Origin: Zygnema cylindricum | Taxonomy: Eukaryota; Streptophyta; Zygnematophyceae; Zygnematales; Zygnemataceae | Direction: 5' to 3' | Assembly: GCA_037447655.1 (NCBI GenBank) | Contig: JBBHKE010000460.1 | Coordinates: forward strand, 1 to 64,000 | DNA: 64,000 nucleotides | Shown: piece by piece, positions 48,326 through 58,489 of the stretch | How the letters are laid out: each line of letters begins with the position of its first letter | Position numbering within the stretch: the stretch's first letter is position 1 | Notes under the pieces: generated by a model | Seen by the model: only the letters and a program-made list of their open reading frames with translations | What the model was told of the DNA's origin: nothing | The model's database searches: none | Program-made: the position numbers and the translations under genes

Positions 48326-48781
48326 CATAGTTCAAAAGTAGGTGTTTTTTGGTAGGCCTTTTGTAGGCCGCCTTTAGCGTAAGTTGTGTTACAGGTTTTC
48401 CATGTGATCTTCTTAGATCGCTACTTTCATCAGCGACCGTCCGATCGTTCGAATCTGACGATAGTCCTATCGAAAGTTGTGTTATGGGCTTTTCATGTGA
48501 TTTTCTTAGATCGTTACTTTCATCAACGACCGTCAGATCATCCGAATCTGACGGTTTAAATAAAAAGTCGCTCAAAACTCACAGAAAAAGATTTTTTTGT
48601 CCGATTTTTTTTTCAAATTTAGACATGATGTTTAATTCTCTATCGATCTATGTGCAACTCAACCCTGTTACTATTTTATTACATTTTGCGGCCAATACAA
48701 TATAGGTCTTAAGGGTATATTCATTTTTTTGCGTACAATAGGCATATTGTATAGGCCTCTTTCACCTACTTGAAAATTATG
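48326..48781. mobile_element. MITE J4 (inverted) with internal duplication
   Basis: ATAGTTCAAAAGTAGGTG at the left, CACCTACTTGAAAATTATG at the right. The block AAGTTGTGTTA...ATCTGACG of about 110 bp occurs twice in tandem (about 48371-48480 and 48475-48565). Confidence 0.7.
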
Positions 48782-49049
48782 CTTCTAAATGTGACAATAG
48801 AATATCCTTCTGTGATAAGAACAAAAAACTACAAATGGTGTAAATTGCAAATCCAATCAGTGAAAATTGTCGGTGTAATAACACATTACAGGTACAGGCA
48901 TGAAATGACAAAAAGTTATGACTCAATGAGTTTTTTGTCATGTGGACAATCTGATGCCTTGTTTGTCCTATCAAATATTAGTATATAAATTAGAGAATGG
49001 TGTTCGCCATCAAGGAAACCCTTATGTAGGCGCTGTGTCTGTCAAGGAT
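48782..49049. other. No gene seen
   Basis: AT-rich spacer before a GC-richer tandem array. Confidence 0.5.
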
Positions 49050-49429
49050 TTTTTCTTTCCGTCCGCAGTACGGACGGCCTACCGCTGTACGGACGGCCTA
49101 CCGCTGGCACGATGAAGCGTTGCCTCCCGTCGCATTACAAATTGCTTTTTCGTTGGCATAAGTCTACGCTGCCGCCCGTCGGCATAATTGTACGCTGCCG
49201 CCCGCTGACATAATTACATGTTTGCTAGCCGTCGTTGCACAGACTGCCGTACGGCTGGCGTAATATAACGTTGCCAACCGTCGGTGTACATACCGCCATA
49301 CGGTAGGCGTAATACAACGTTGCCAACCGTCGGAGTACAAACCGCTTTACGGTTGGCGTAATATAAAACTGCCAACCGTCGGTGTACAAACTGCCGTATG
49401 GCTATCGTAACATAACGTTTGCAACTCTG
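49050..49429. repeat. GC-richer tandem array, unit about 49 bp
   Basis: Units starting TTGCCAACCGTCGG recur at about 49271, 49320 and 49369, each with a CCG.ACGG.TGGCGTAA motif. More degenerate units and a TACGGACGGCCTACCGCTG duplication precede them. The array abuts the end of the Y2 LTR. Confidence 0.75.
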
Positions 49430-50463
49430 AGACCTCCATAGCTCCTCAAAATGGGCAGCTTGCAAGAAGCCTCGGGATAAACTTGACCCCTTTGTGTTTC
49501 AGCTAGAATAACTACCACCTTGGCAAACAAAAACTCTAACCACCTTCACCTTTGTGAATGCAAGACTCCCTTGAGTCGATAGCAAAAATAATCTCTGAAT
49601 TTGCTCGCCTTAGCAATAAGTTATGGAGGGTCAAAGTTGACAGTTTGTACAGAAGCTCTATGGGAGAGAAGGTCTTATCTACCAAATTTTTCTAAGTCCT
49701 ATCTCTCTTTAAAAATCTATCTACTGATGTACGGCACCAATCATATTACACTGCCGTACACAAAAGTACAACTACCGATGTACTATCTGTACGGATATTG
49801 TACGACATGGTCTACTTTTCGACACATGTCATATCCCGATTCGTTTGTGTAATCCTCGGAGATGCCACAATCCAATGTCATGCCACGTGTCATCAGATGT
49901 GGCGATGACTAGAAACCATTGAAATCCTTTTACGCGATCTTGGCATTCTTCTTGGCCGTCCGATTGAATGCTAATTTGAATCGTAGGGTCATAAATACTT
50001 GCGCGGTATTTGTTTCGTTAAAGATATAAATGCTCAATACTTGTTTCTAACCCGTATTGTAGTCCAAAATTTTACATAACTGTCTCTATGTATTTGGTAA
50101 ACAGTTGCCGTCAAATTGATTATCCTACGTGGTAACATATAAATAACTAACAAACCCTATAGCATGTAACTCTAGTACTAGACTTAATGGATAATTCTAC
50201 CGGCTACCGGCGGCTTTAACGGACGGCAGTCACCAGGATCAAATCTTAGAACCGATAGCTCCCCTTTTAGTAAATCAACTAATCTATTACCCGTAAATCT
50301 TTGGATAGCATAGGCAGCCATGGCTCTAAATTCCTCTCGAGCTTCTCAGTGACTGCAACAAGTGTGGAAGTTGGAGAGAGAAGTTAGAGGCAGACTGCCT
50401 CGGCTTCTTTTCTGCATTTCTTTTTAGACCTAGAAAATACTAAAAGAACCATCAATTTCTACA
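49430..50463 (-). mobile_element. 3' LTR of copia Y2
   Basis: 1034 bp on the minus strand, TGTAGAAATTGATGG (50463) to ...GAGTTGCA (49430). A polypurine tract (AAAAAAAGGGGAG) precedes it at 50464-50476. It is closest to the Y1 LTR. Confidence 0.8.
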
Positions 50464-50476
50464 CTCCCCTTTTTTT

Positions 50477-53400
50477 CTAGTCAATATTTAATTTCAGAAC
50501 ACACTTCTCCCTGCATAAAATTAGCTTAGGGGAAGGCACAGGTTTGGTCATCATATCTGCTACCATCTCGCTATCTGGTTGGTACTCTAAACTGATTATT
50601 TTGTTTTCTACTTTCTTTCTAAAAACGCTGAGTCTAATGTCCGTGTGTTTAGCTTTAAAATGATATTTAGGATTGGCATAAATAACGATTGCAGCCTGAT
50701 TATCACAAAATATTTTCAACACATCACTGTTAAGGTAACCAAGCTCACCAAGCAAAGACTTGACCAACTTCATTTCTTTTATAGCATAGCAAGAGGCCAT
50801 ATACTCATTCTCCATGGTGGAGTGAGCAATAACCTTTTGTTGTTTGCTACTCCAACAACAAGCCCCATCACCCACATATAATACATATCTAGAAGTACAT
50901 CTCCTCATCGGAGCATCAGCATATCTGGCATCACCCTAAGTAGTGACGTCAATATTCTCCCCACCCAAATGCAACCATATATCCATAGTTCCTATCAAAT
51001 ATCTAAAGACTCTCTTAGCTGCCTCCCAATCCCTCTTAGTGGGAGCATTTAGACTTCTACTCAGCACTCCTACAGCTGCAGCTAAATCCGGTTGGGTACA
51101 ATTCATAAAATAGTTTAGGCTTCCCACTACTTGCCTGTAATGAGTAGTCTGCATGAACTTCTATTCTTCAAGACTTAATTCCTCGTCTAAGACTATGACT
51201 CCTTCTTCCTCACTCCCCTTACTTCCCTTCTTTAACTCCATTGGAGTTGTACAACTATTACCTTTATCCATCTCAAATTTTTCCAACATGTTCCCTATTG
51301 CTTCCTTTTGAGTCAATCTTAAAATCTTTCTTTCTCGGTCTCTTTCTACTTGAATTCCAAAAATATATTTTGCCTCCCCCATATCTTTCATTTCAAATCT
51401 CCCCTTAAGATCGGTTTTCAGTTTATAATTTTTTTTCATTGATTTACTTAAAACAAGCAAATCATCAATGTAAATTGCAATAACTATAACACCTTCCTCA
51501 TCTTCAAAAACATAGATTGAGTGATCTGAGCTGATCCGGATATATCCCAGACTGGTAAGAAACTCATCAAGCTAATTATTCCACTATTAAGGCGCGTGTT
51601 TCAAACCATAAAAAGATATAATCAGCCGGCATACCTTACTCTCCTCTCGTTCCTCCACAAATCCTTCGAGTTGGCGCATGAAGATCTCCTCTTCCATTTC
51701 TCTATGCAAAAGGTTGTCTGGATGTTGTTGTGGTGCACCTCCATGTGTTCGGATGCTGCCAAACTGAGAAGTATGCGGACGGAGGGAAATCTAACGACTG
51801 GAGCAAAGGTTTCCTCGTAGTCGATTCCTTCTTTCTGTGTAAATCTTTTTGCCACTAATCGGGCTTTGTAACGCTCAATGGTGTTATCGAGGTTCAGTTT
51901 TAATTTGAACACTTACTTTCAACTGATTGGTTTTCGGTAAGGTGGATAATCCACCTGCTCCCGAGTATCGGCTGCCATAATTGAGGCCATCTCCTCATTC
52001 ATGGCTTTCTTTCACCGGTTCCTTTCTGGACAAGTCATTGCCTCTCCATAAGTTTGAGGTTCATCTTGATTAGATAGTTTTGTTACCTTGTTATTAACCT
52101 GTTTTTCTTGCAATCTTTTGCTACTTCTCCTTCCCCCCTCAAAAAATATGGCCGGAATAGATGGTTCTCGTGGTTTCTTTCTAAAAATCTCGGCTTCTCC
52201 CTTGTCCCTTGATTCCGAATCAATTTCCACCATGTCTTCCACTTCAGGTAAAGTTGTCACTGGAGTTTCCTTAGCCCCATCCTTTTTGGTCTAACTTGTT
52301 CCTGCAAGAATGTCATCTTCTCTAAAACCCGGATAGTTAGGAAGCTCAAATTCATCGAAATTTTTTGAATCAAATTTGATTTTTACTGACTTTGTATACT
52401 TGAAGGGATCCATAGACTTTCCTTCATCCATAACTACTAGATTATTTACTAAGATTATGTCTTCCCATTTTAGATCATAAACTTTGTATCCTTTAACATC
52501 CTCATCGTATCTTAATAAATGTCCCGGTTTTCCTTTAGGATATAGTTTCCAATCAGACCGATCTCTATCTAGATTGAATACTTGACTGCTGAAAACCTTT
52601 AAGTGAGATATGTCTGGTTTCCGGTCGGTCCATCTCTCATAAGGTGTTTGACCTTTTATAGTTGAAGTAAGAACTCTATTTTTGGGGTAATTAGCATAGT
52701 TCATAGCTTCGGCCCAAAACCTTTTTCCTATCTTCTTATCTGACAACATACTTATAGCACTATCACTTAGTGTCCTATTTAATCTTTCAGCTACCCCATT
52801 CTGTTACGGGTTTTTTGGAACTGTCTTTTGGTGTTAGACGCCATCTTCCCTCAAAAAATCCTCAAACTGGTTAGAAGTATACTCTCCACTATTGTCACTC
52901 CTTACTCTCTTGATTGGAGTTTCATGGAGCTTTGCGCTTCATGCTTCATATTGTCTAAAACATCCTTGAGCTTCTGACTTGTTTTTCAAAAAATATACTC
53001 GGGAATACCGAGACCAATCAACAGTGATAGTCATCATAAATCTCTTCCCCCTGGATGATGGCAATCTGGCTAGCCCCTAAATATCTGTGTGTACTAAATC
53101 TAGAATCTTTTCTCCTTATAGGTGGCAATTTTTGGGAAGGGTAACCTGTGTGCTTTACATTGAGCACATCCACTACAATCACTTAGATTCTCACTCTCAC
53201 CGAACAAAATTCCTTCCACTACTCCCATCTTTTTCATCTCTCTTAACTTATCTAGATTCACATGCCTCTTATGCCACAACATTATATGACGAACACCAGC
53301 ATAATAAAGTTTCTTTTTTTCATTGCTTAAAATCAGCCTAATCATCCCTTGGCTACCTTTTTCAGCAGTGAAATAAGCTTCCTCCTCAAAACTAGCAGTA

Positions 53401-53985
53401 AAGACTCCTTTCCTAGTGCTAGTATCAAAACCCTTATCATGTAATACAGATGTAGAGATGAGGTTTTTGTTCAGCTCCGGAATAAACAATACATCGGAGA
53501 ATATAACTATGGATATCTTTCTTTCTAGTAACACTTTCAGATCTACCGATCCTACAAGAGTAGTAGTGACTATCCTCCCATCCCTGTACACTATCTCTAC
53601 GGTGGGAATCTTTCTTATCTTAGTGAACAGGTGCTTATCCTTACACATGTGCGTGGAGGCACCAGAATCTACAATCCAGCTTGCTTCACCTTTCAATCCA
53701 CCGAAAGCACATTTCTGCTTTCGTGGAATTTCGACCTCGTTTGTCGCCTCCAACTCCTCATCCAATAAGAGCTCATCGTCCTTGTCTTCGGATTCCTCCT
53801 CATGTACTTGTGTCACAAGGAAATTTTTCTTTCCTCTCGGGGTTCCACCGGTCTGCCCCTCCTTTAACTGAAGCTCGGTTAGCTTTGTGCACTCCGCCAT
53901 ATAGTGCTCGATTTCTTACAAAAATGACATAAACCCTTGAGAGCTTTGGTCCGAACTCGTCGGTCTGATTTTCTACTCCCCCCCT
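50477..53985 (-). pseudogene. Copia Y2 pol, 5'-truncated and broken
   Basis: Minus-strand order: damaged zinc knuckle (about 53920), acidic linker, protease VDSGASTHMC (about 53675), pre-integrase HKRHVN with CSGCAQC, integrase SDNSGEY (about 52890) and NGVAERLN (about 52795), an intact-looking integrase C-terminal frame (52291-52749), RT with RLVAKRFTQKEG (about 51850) and YIDD (about 51465), RNase H with AHSTMENEY and SDVLKIFCDNQAA, and the terminal ADMMTKPVP. Several stops and frameshifts separate these frames. The 5' LTR and most of gag are missing, with the break near 53985 close to the knuckle. Confidence 0.85.
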
Positions 53986-54250
53986 CTGTAATTACAAGTC
54001 AACTTTGATGGCAAAAAAAAAAGGAAGAGGGATGGAGGGCAGTTTTTGCCCATACAACCCCATTGAAATCGGAATGATATTGAAGGTAAAAACTTGTCTT
54101 TCAATTCACTATTTAAATTTGCTTCATTAATCTTCCGGGTCGATATAATTTTCATCTGAAATTTGAGTTTTAATTGATCAAATGCTGAATGCTTAAATGT
54201 TCAATGTTTAAGCAACAACAATCCTTACCTACATATATGTAATGTAATAC
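53986..54250. other. Spacer, no gene
   Basis: AT-rich flank of the truncated Y2. Confidence 0.5.
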
Positions 54251-54254
54251 ACAC

Positions 54255-54258
54255 ACAC

Positions 54259-54330
<72 letters not shown>

Positions 54331-54353
54331 AATATATATATATATATATATAA

Positions 54354-54413
<60 letters not shown>

Positions 54414-54470
54414 GTATATATATATATATATATTTGTGTATATATGCGTATATATATGTGTGTAATACCG
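54255..54470. repeat. (TA)n microsatellite
   Basis: Almost pure TA repeats with a few AA, CG and TG interruptions, preceded by (AC)n. The Ile/Tyr ORF on the minus strand is an artefact. Confidence 0.95.
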
Positions 54471-54709
54471 ACAGACATATATATTTTTTCCGTTATTTTT
54501 TTCAATGTTTCAAGTTTCTGTCATGAGTTCATTAATGTTATTATTATAATTGTAAAAGATGTTTTACTTTAAATCACTGATGTTTTGATGTCCTCTGTGA
54601 ATTGGTGATACCCCATTATTGCTAATTAGTTTTCGTTTCAAATATCCTAAATTTGGTGTTGATACCCAGACCTTGAAAAGCTTGGTAAAACCTTGTGTTC
54701 CCAACCTCG

Positions 54710-54870
54710 ATGTTTACTACACAACTTGTCTAAATTTGTCTAAATTTGATGTTTATATGTCTAAATTTGTCTATGATTGTCCAAATTTGGTGTTCATTTG
54801 TGTAAATTTGTCTAAATTCGACTTGTATTTGTCTGATTTTGGAATTTATTTTTGTAGACTTCTCTATATT
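54710..54870. repeat. TGTCTAAATTTG short tandem words
   Basis: TGTCTAAATTTG and near variants recur at least seven times with spacers of 0-25 bp. It is AT-rich, and would be intronic if the ORF at 54909 is an exon. Confidence 0.6.
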
Positions 54871-54908
54871 TGTCTATGTATTTTAATTTTTGTGTTTTCG
54901 TAATTCAG

Positions 54909-55127
54909 GCTATGGGAGTGAATTTTTCTGTACCGGTATTTCTTGCGGGGGGAAAAGTCGTGGACGGCAAAAATTCTCTTCGTCCTTTGCAAAATGCTTT
55001 TGTAGGTCAAGTTACGAACAAAGAGGAGATGTGGACAGGCGATGTAAAGTCTTTGGAGAAACATGGGGCCATAGTGGACCATCTTGTGGCTTTCCACAAG
55101 TATGAAGGAATGTATACGTTTGATTAA
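54909..55127 (+). CDS. Orphan terminal exon-like ORF, 72 codons
   Basis: An acceptor (TTTTCGTAATTCAG) leads into an open frame beginning AMGVNFSVPVF and ending GMYTFD plus TAA. The composition is protein-like (mixed charged and hydrophobic residues) in otherwise AT-rich DNA. I do not recognise the sequence. No upstream exon could be linked, because the adjoining DNA is repeats and truncated Y2. It may be a gene fragment left by rearrangement. Confidence 0.35.
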   Translation, partial: AMGVNFSVPVFLAGGKVVDGKNSLRPLQNAFVGQVTNKEEMWTGDVKSLEKHGAIVDHLVAFHKYEGMYTFD

Positions 55128-55588
55128 AACGCTCAATAGCAAACCACCTGAGTACATGGGAATAAGAGACCGGAAATCTTCATCGTTGCGTTATGTTTTT
55201 TTATCTTGTTTTATTCACAAAATCCTTCCCATATACCGCATTTATATCTTATCGTGATAAAAAAATTGGCTTTATAACGAAGGCACACTGGTTAAGGATC
55301 TCAACGCATGGAAATAAAAGAAGAAAACCGTGAAACGAAAAAAAAAAGAAAACTACTGCCATGGGAGTCCGAAAGGTTGCGCGTTATGTTGATTTGAACC
55401 ATCCATCCCCCGCATTCCGCGACACCAGGATCCTGGCCATACTGGTCCAACATAGGATGTTCATGCGTATAATCCGGTGTCTCTGCTGTTGTCCTCTGAA
55501 GTTGTAACTGCCCAATCAGATTTTTGATGTCATGCCATGCTGCTAGGCTTCTGTCATGAACGTTTCATGAACGTTTTGAACATACAGA
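55128..55588. other. No gene seen
   Basis: Flank between the orphan ORF and the W LTR. Short ORFs are unsupported. Confidence 0.5.
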
Positions 55589-55960
55589 TTTAAAAAAAAC
55601 AGGCTTTAGTAGAAGATGGAATTCTAGCTGTGTTTTATAGTGTCGAAATCTAGAGTTCTGTTGCTATTTTAGTATCCAAAATTTTGCCATTCCACTTTAT
55701 CTTTTTCTTTTCCGATTTATTCTATGCACCTTAGGTAAGATTATAATCCAGTCAAGGATCCGTTTATAAATCTTGACCCCAAAGTGACCCTTCAGATTAC
55801 GAAAGTTCCTCTAGTCACGGAGAGGTCACTGAGAGGTTACTCTCGGGGTGTTTTCCTGTTTCTATTTAAACTTGTTTTGCTTTTTACAATCAATTAAGAA
55901 AACACTTTTATGCTATCGGTGTTTTCCAATTTTTTTTTTGTCATGTCTTTTCATCTAATA
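55589..55960 (+). mobile_element. 5' LTR of copia W
   Basis: About 370 bp. Its first 200 bp (AACAGGCTTTAGTAGAAG..., TCTAGCTGTGTT) match the 3' LTR at 60807. Right border set by the PBS GGTTATGGGTCC at 55961. The left border is uncertain by a few bases. Confidence 0.7.
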
Positions 55961-58200
55961 GGTTATGGGTCCAACAACTCAAATACCGTTGCTAAATTTG
56001 ACTACATATTTTTACTGGTGGAAGTATCAGATCGAGCACCTCAATGCGGAAAACTTTGATCAATCACTTGTTGCAGCAAGACCGAAATACTGCCAAAAAA
56101 ACCACCTGGCTCCCTCGAAACGAGGAAGCGCACTCTCGGCTTCTCCTCGTTGTTGAGTCCTCCTAGATTAATTATATTCATGACGCAACCTCTACCCACG
56201 ATGCGTGGTCTCTATTGACCTCTGCATATGAGAATCACTGGTCCAACAAGTTATTTCTCAAGCGACACCTCAATTCCTAAAGAAAGTTGCGTACGGATTC
56301 TACCCAAGCCTACTTCCAACATCTCAAGTCTCTAGTTGGACAACTTGAGAGCACCAATGCTCTGATCTCTGACGATGCTTTTATCTCGACAATCCTTGGC
56401 GGTTTTGCGAACTCCTATTTTGTCCCTTATTCTCTCACTTACAATTTTACTATTCCATTGACGATTTCAACTTACGAGCATGTTTTGTCCACAAGGAAAA
56501 GAATCAGTCGTTTCAAACCACACTAGGAATCGCCTTGGCCACCATATCATCCAATCCCAAGCCACCCAAATTTGTCTCCATCACCTGCCGCTATTGTCGA
56601 GCAATGGATGATGTCATCAACGTGTGTCGTGCACTTACTGAAAAACACGATCGCCAAGGAAGACCAAGCCGTACGGGTGGGCGAGGTCATTCTGGAGGTC
56701 GTGGACCAGGCCACTCACCTCCACTTCTCCATCTAACGTTTGACGTCTCTCTTTCAACCACATCGATGAATTCCGATTTTGGATTTGCCTTAATGACACT
56801 CTCCAGTAAACCCGACTCATCACCCCTTATAGTGGACGCAACCGGAATCTTGATTCAGGTGCCTTTCACCATCTATCCTCTCGCTTTGATTGCTTCTCCT
56901 CACTCGCCCCTCCTCGACAATAATACTACTCTCAGGGCCACACATGTTGGTCAAATTGTCACTCCTGGCCGATCTCCAAACCAACTACTTTTTAACCTCA
57001 GCGACGTTAATTTTGTCCCCGAACATTGAAAGTATTTTTTTTTGACGATAAGGGCCACTACCGTATTTTCCTCTGATCGCGTCACCTTTAGGAGTCAAAA
57101 ATGGAGACATTACATATTTTCCTCCTTTTCCTCTTTTGGATTTGCAAACGTGGCCATCGTTTCACCACATATCACTTTTTCCAAATGGCACCTTCGGCAC
57201 AACAACCTTTCAACAATTATTAAAAGGTCTCATTACGGAATTATATTCTCAGGTGAACCATAAAATCCCCTTTTGCTCTGGGTGCATCAAAGGAAAATTC
57301 ACTCGGTCGTCCTTTCCCTCCAGCACCACTCAATCAATTGGCCACTTTCCTTGATCCACTTTCCTTGACTTATGTGGACCAATGTGCGTACTAAAGTCAT
57401 AACTACGGGTTTTATTTCGTCAATTTTATAGATGACGCCACCCGCTACTGTCACTTGTACCTTATACGTCAAAAATCCGACACTTTTGTCGCCTTTCAAT
57501 TGTTCAAATCCAAAGTTGAAAATCTCCTTAATTGTCACATTAAGATCTTGCAGACTGAGGATGTATGCGAATTTTCATCCAATGACTTCGTCGCGTTCCT
57601 CTCCCTTCACAGTATTTCCCACCAGACGACAACGGCTCACACTCCTCAACAGACGACTTGTCGGAGCCCTACAACCGTATAGTTATCCACATAGGTCGCT
57701 CTATGTTTGCAACTCTCCCACCTATCTTTTGGGGAGAAGCTGTCAAAATGGCCAATTATATGCGGAATCTCTGTCCCACCTACGCAGTCCCTTCCAAACC
57801 TTACTCCCCACGAGGCTTGATGTTTCCCATCTCGGAATATTCGCTGCTTGGACGAATGACCTTATGCCTTCAAACAAATGGAGAAGTTGTGCCAAACCAG
57901 GATTCTTGGTCAGTTACTCCACCAAATCCAAAGCTTACCGAATCTGGTTACTTTACGAACGTCATGTCATTTTGAGGCGTGACATCACGTTTGATGAAAT
58001 GACCCTCATCACCAAACTAATCTCTTATACTCCTCCCTCTCCTTCGTCCGCTCTTCTCATCTTCCCTCCTCAACTCGCCACCTCTTCACTCCTCTCTCCT
58101 CTCCTCCCCTCCAAACATCTTTTCTTGGCATCTCCAGCGTTTCCTCACACGAACTACCTCCATCCTCGCTTTCCAATCTGGTCACCTTTCCCTTCCAAGG
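55961..58200 (+). pseudogene. Copia W gag-pol remnant, heavily broken
   Basis: Starts at the half-tRNA PBS. A gag-like YWWKYQIEHLNAENFD segment follows with many stops, then a knuckle-like CRYC, an RGRGH-type basic patch, a degraded protease (VDATG), a pre-integrase CSGCIKGK, integrase FIDDATRYCHLY (about 57421), TAHTPQQT where HTPQQNG-type motifs normally lie, and an integrase C-terminal block with AKPGFLVSYSTKSKAYRIW. RT and RNase H are absent. Sequence beyond about 58200 is rRNA-derived, so the long ORF across that point is not a real protein. Confidence 0.75.
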
Positions 58201-58489
58201 ACAATTGGGTTAGTCGATCCCTAAGAGATGGGCTAACGCTGTTTGAAAGGCGCAATGCGCGCCACCCATCAAAAAGAAATTTCTCGAACCGGGCTGTGGC
58301 AGCAGACGGTGACGTAGACGAATCCAGAGAGGACGGCGGCGGCTCTGTGAAGAGTTCTCTTTTCTTTTTAACAGCTCGCCCACCCTGAAAACGAATTAGG
58401 GTCCAGCAGTTGGTAAAGCATTGCATGCGTTGCGGTGTCCAGTGCGCCCCTGATGGCCCTTGAAAATCTAGAGGAGTGAATACTGTTCA

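Noticed and set aside
49271-49429. CRISPR-like array
   Set aside because: Units are contiguous degenerate repeats without unique spacers, and the genome is eukaryotic.
54170-54505. Ile/Tyr repeat ORF on the minus strand
   Set aside because: Translation of the TA microsatellite.
57432-58388. Longest single ORF of the window (318 codons, +)
   Set aside because: It is an off-frame reading of degraded copia integrase that runs on into 25S rRNA-derived sequence. It is not a protein.
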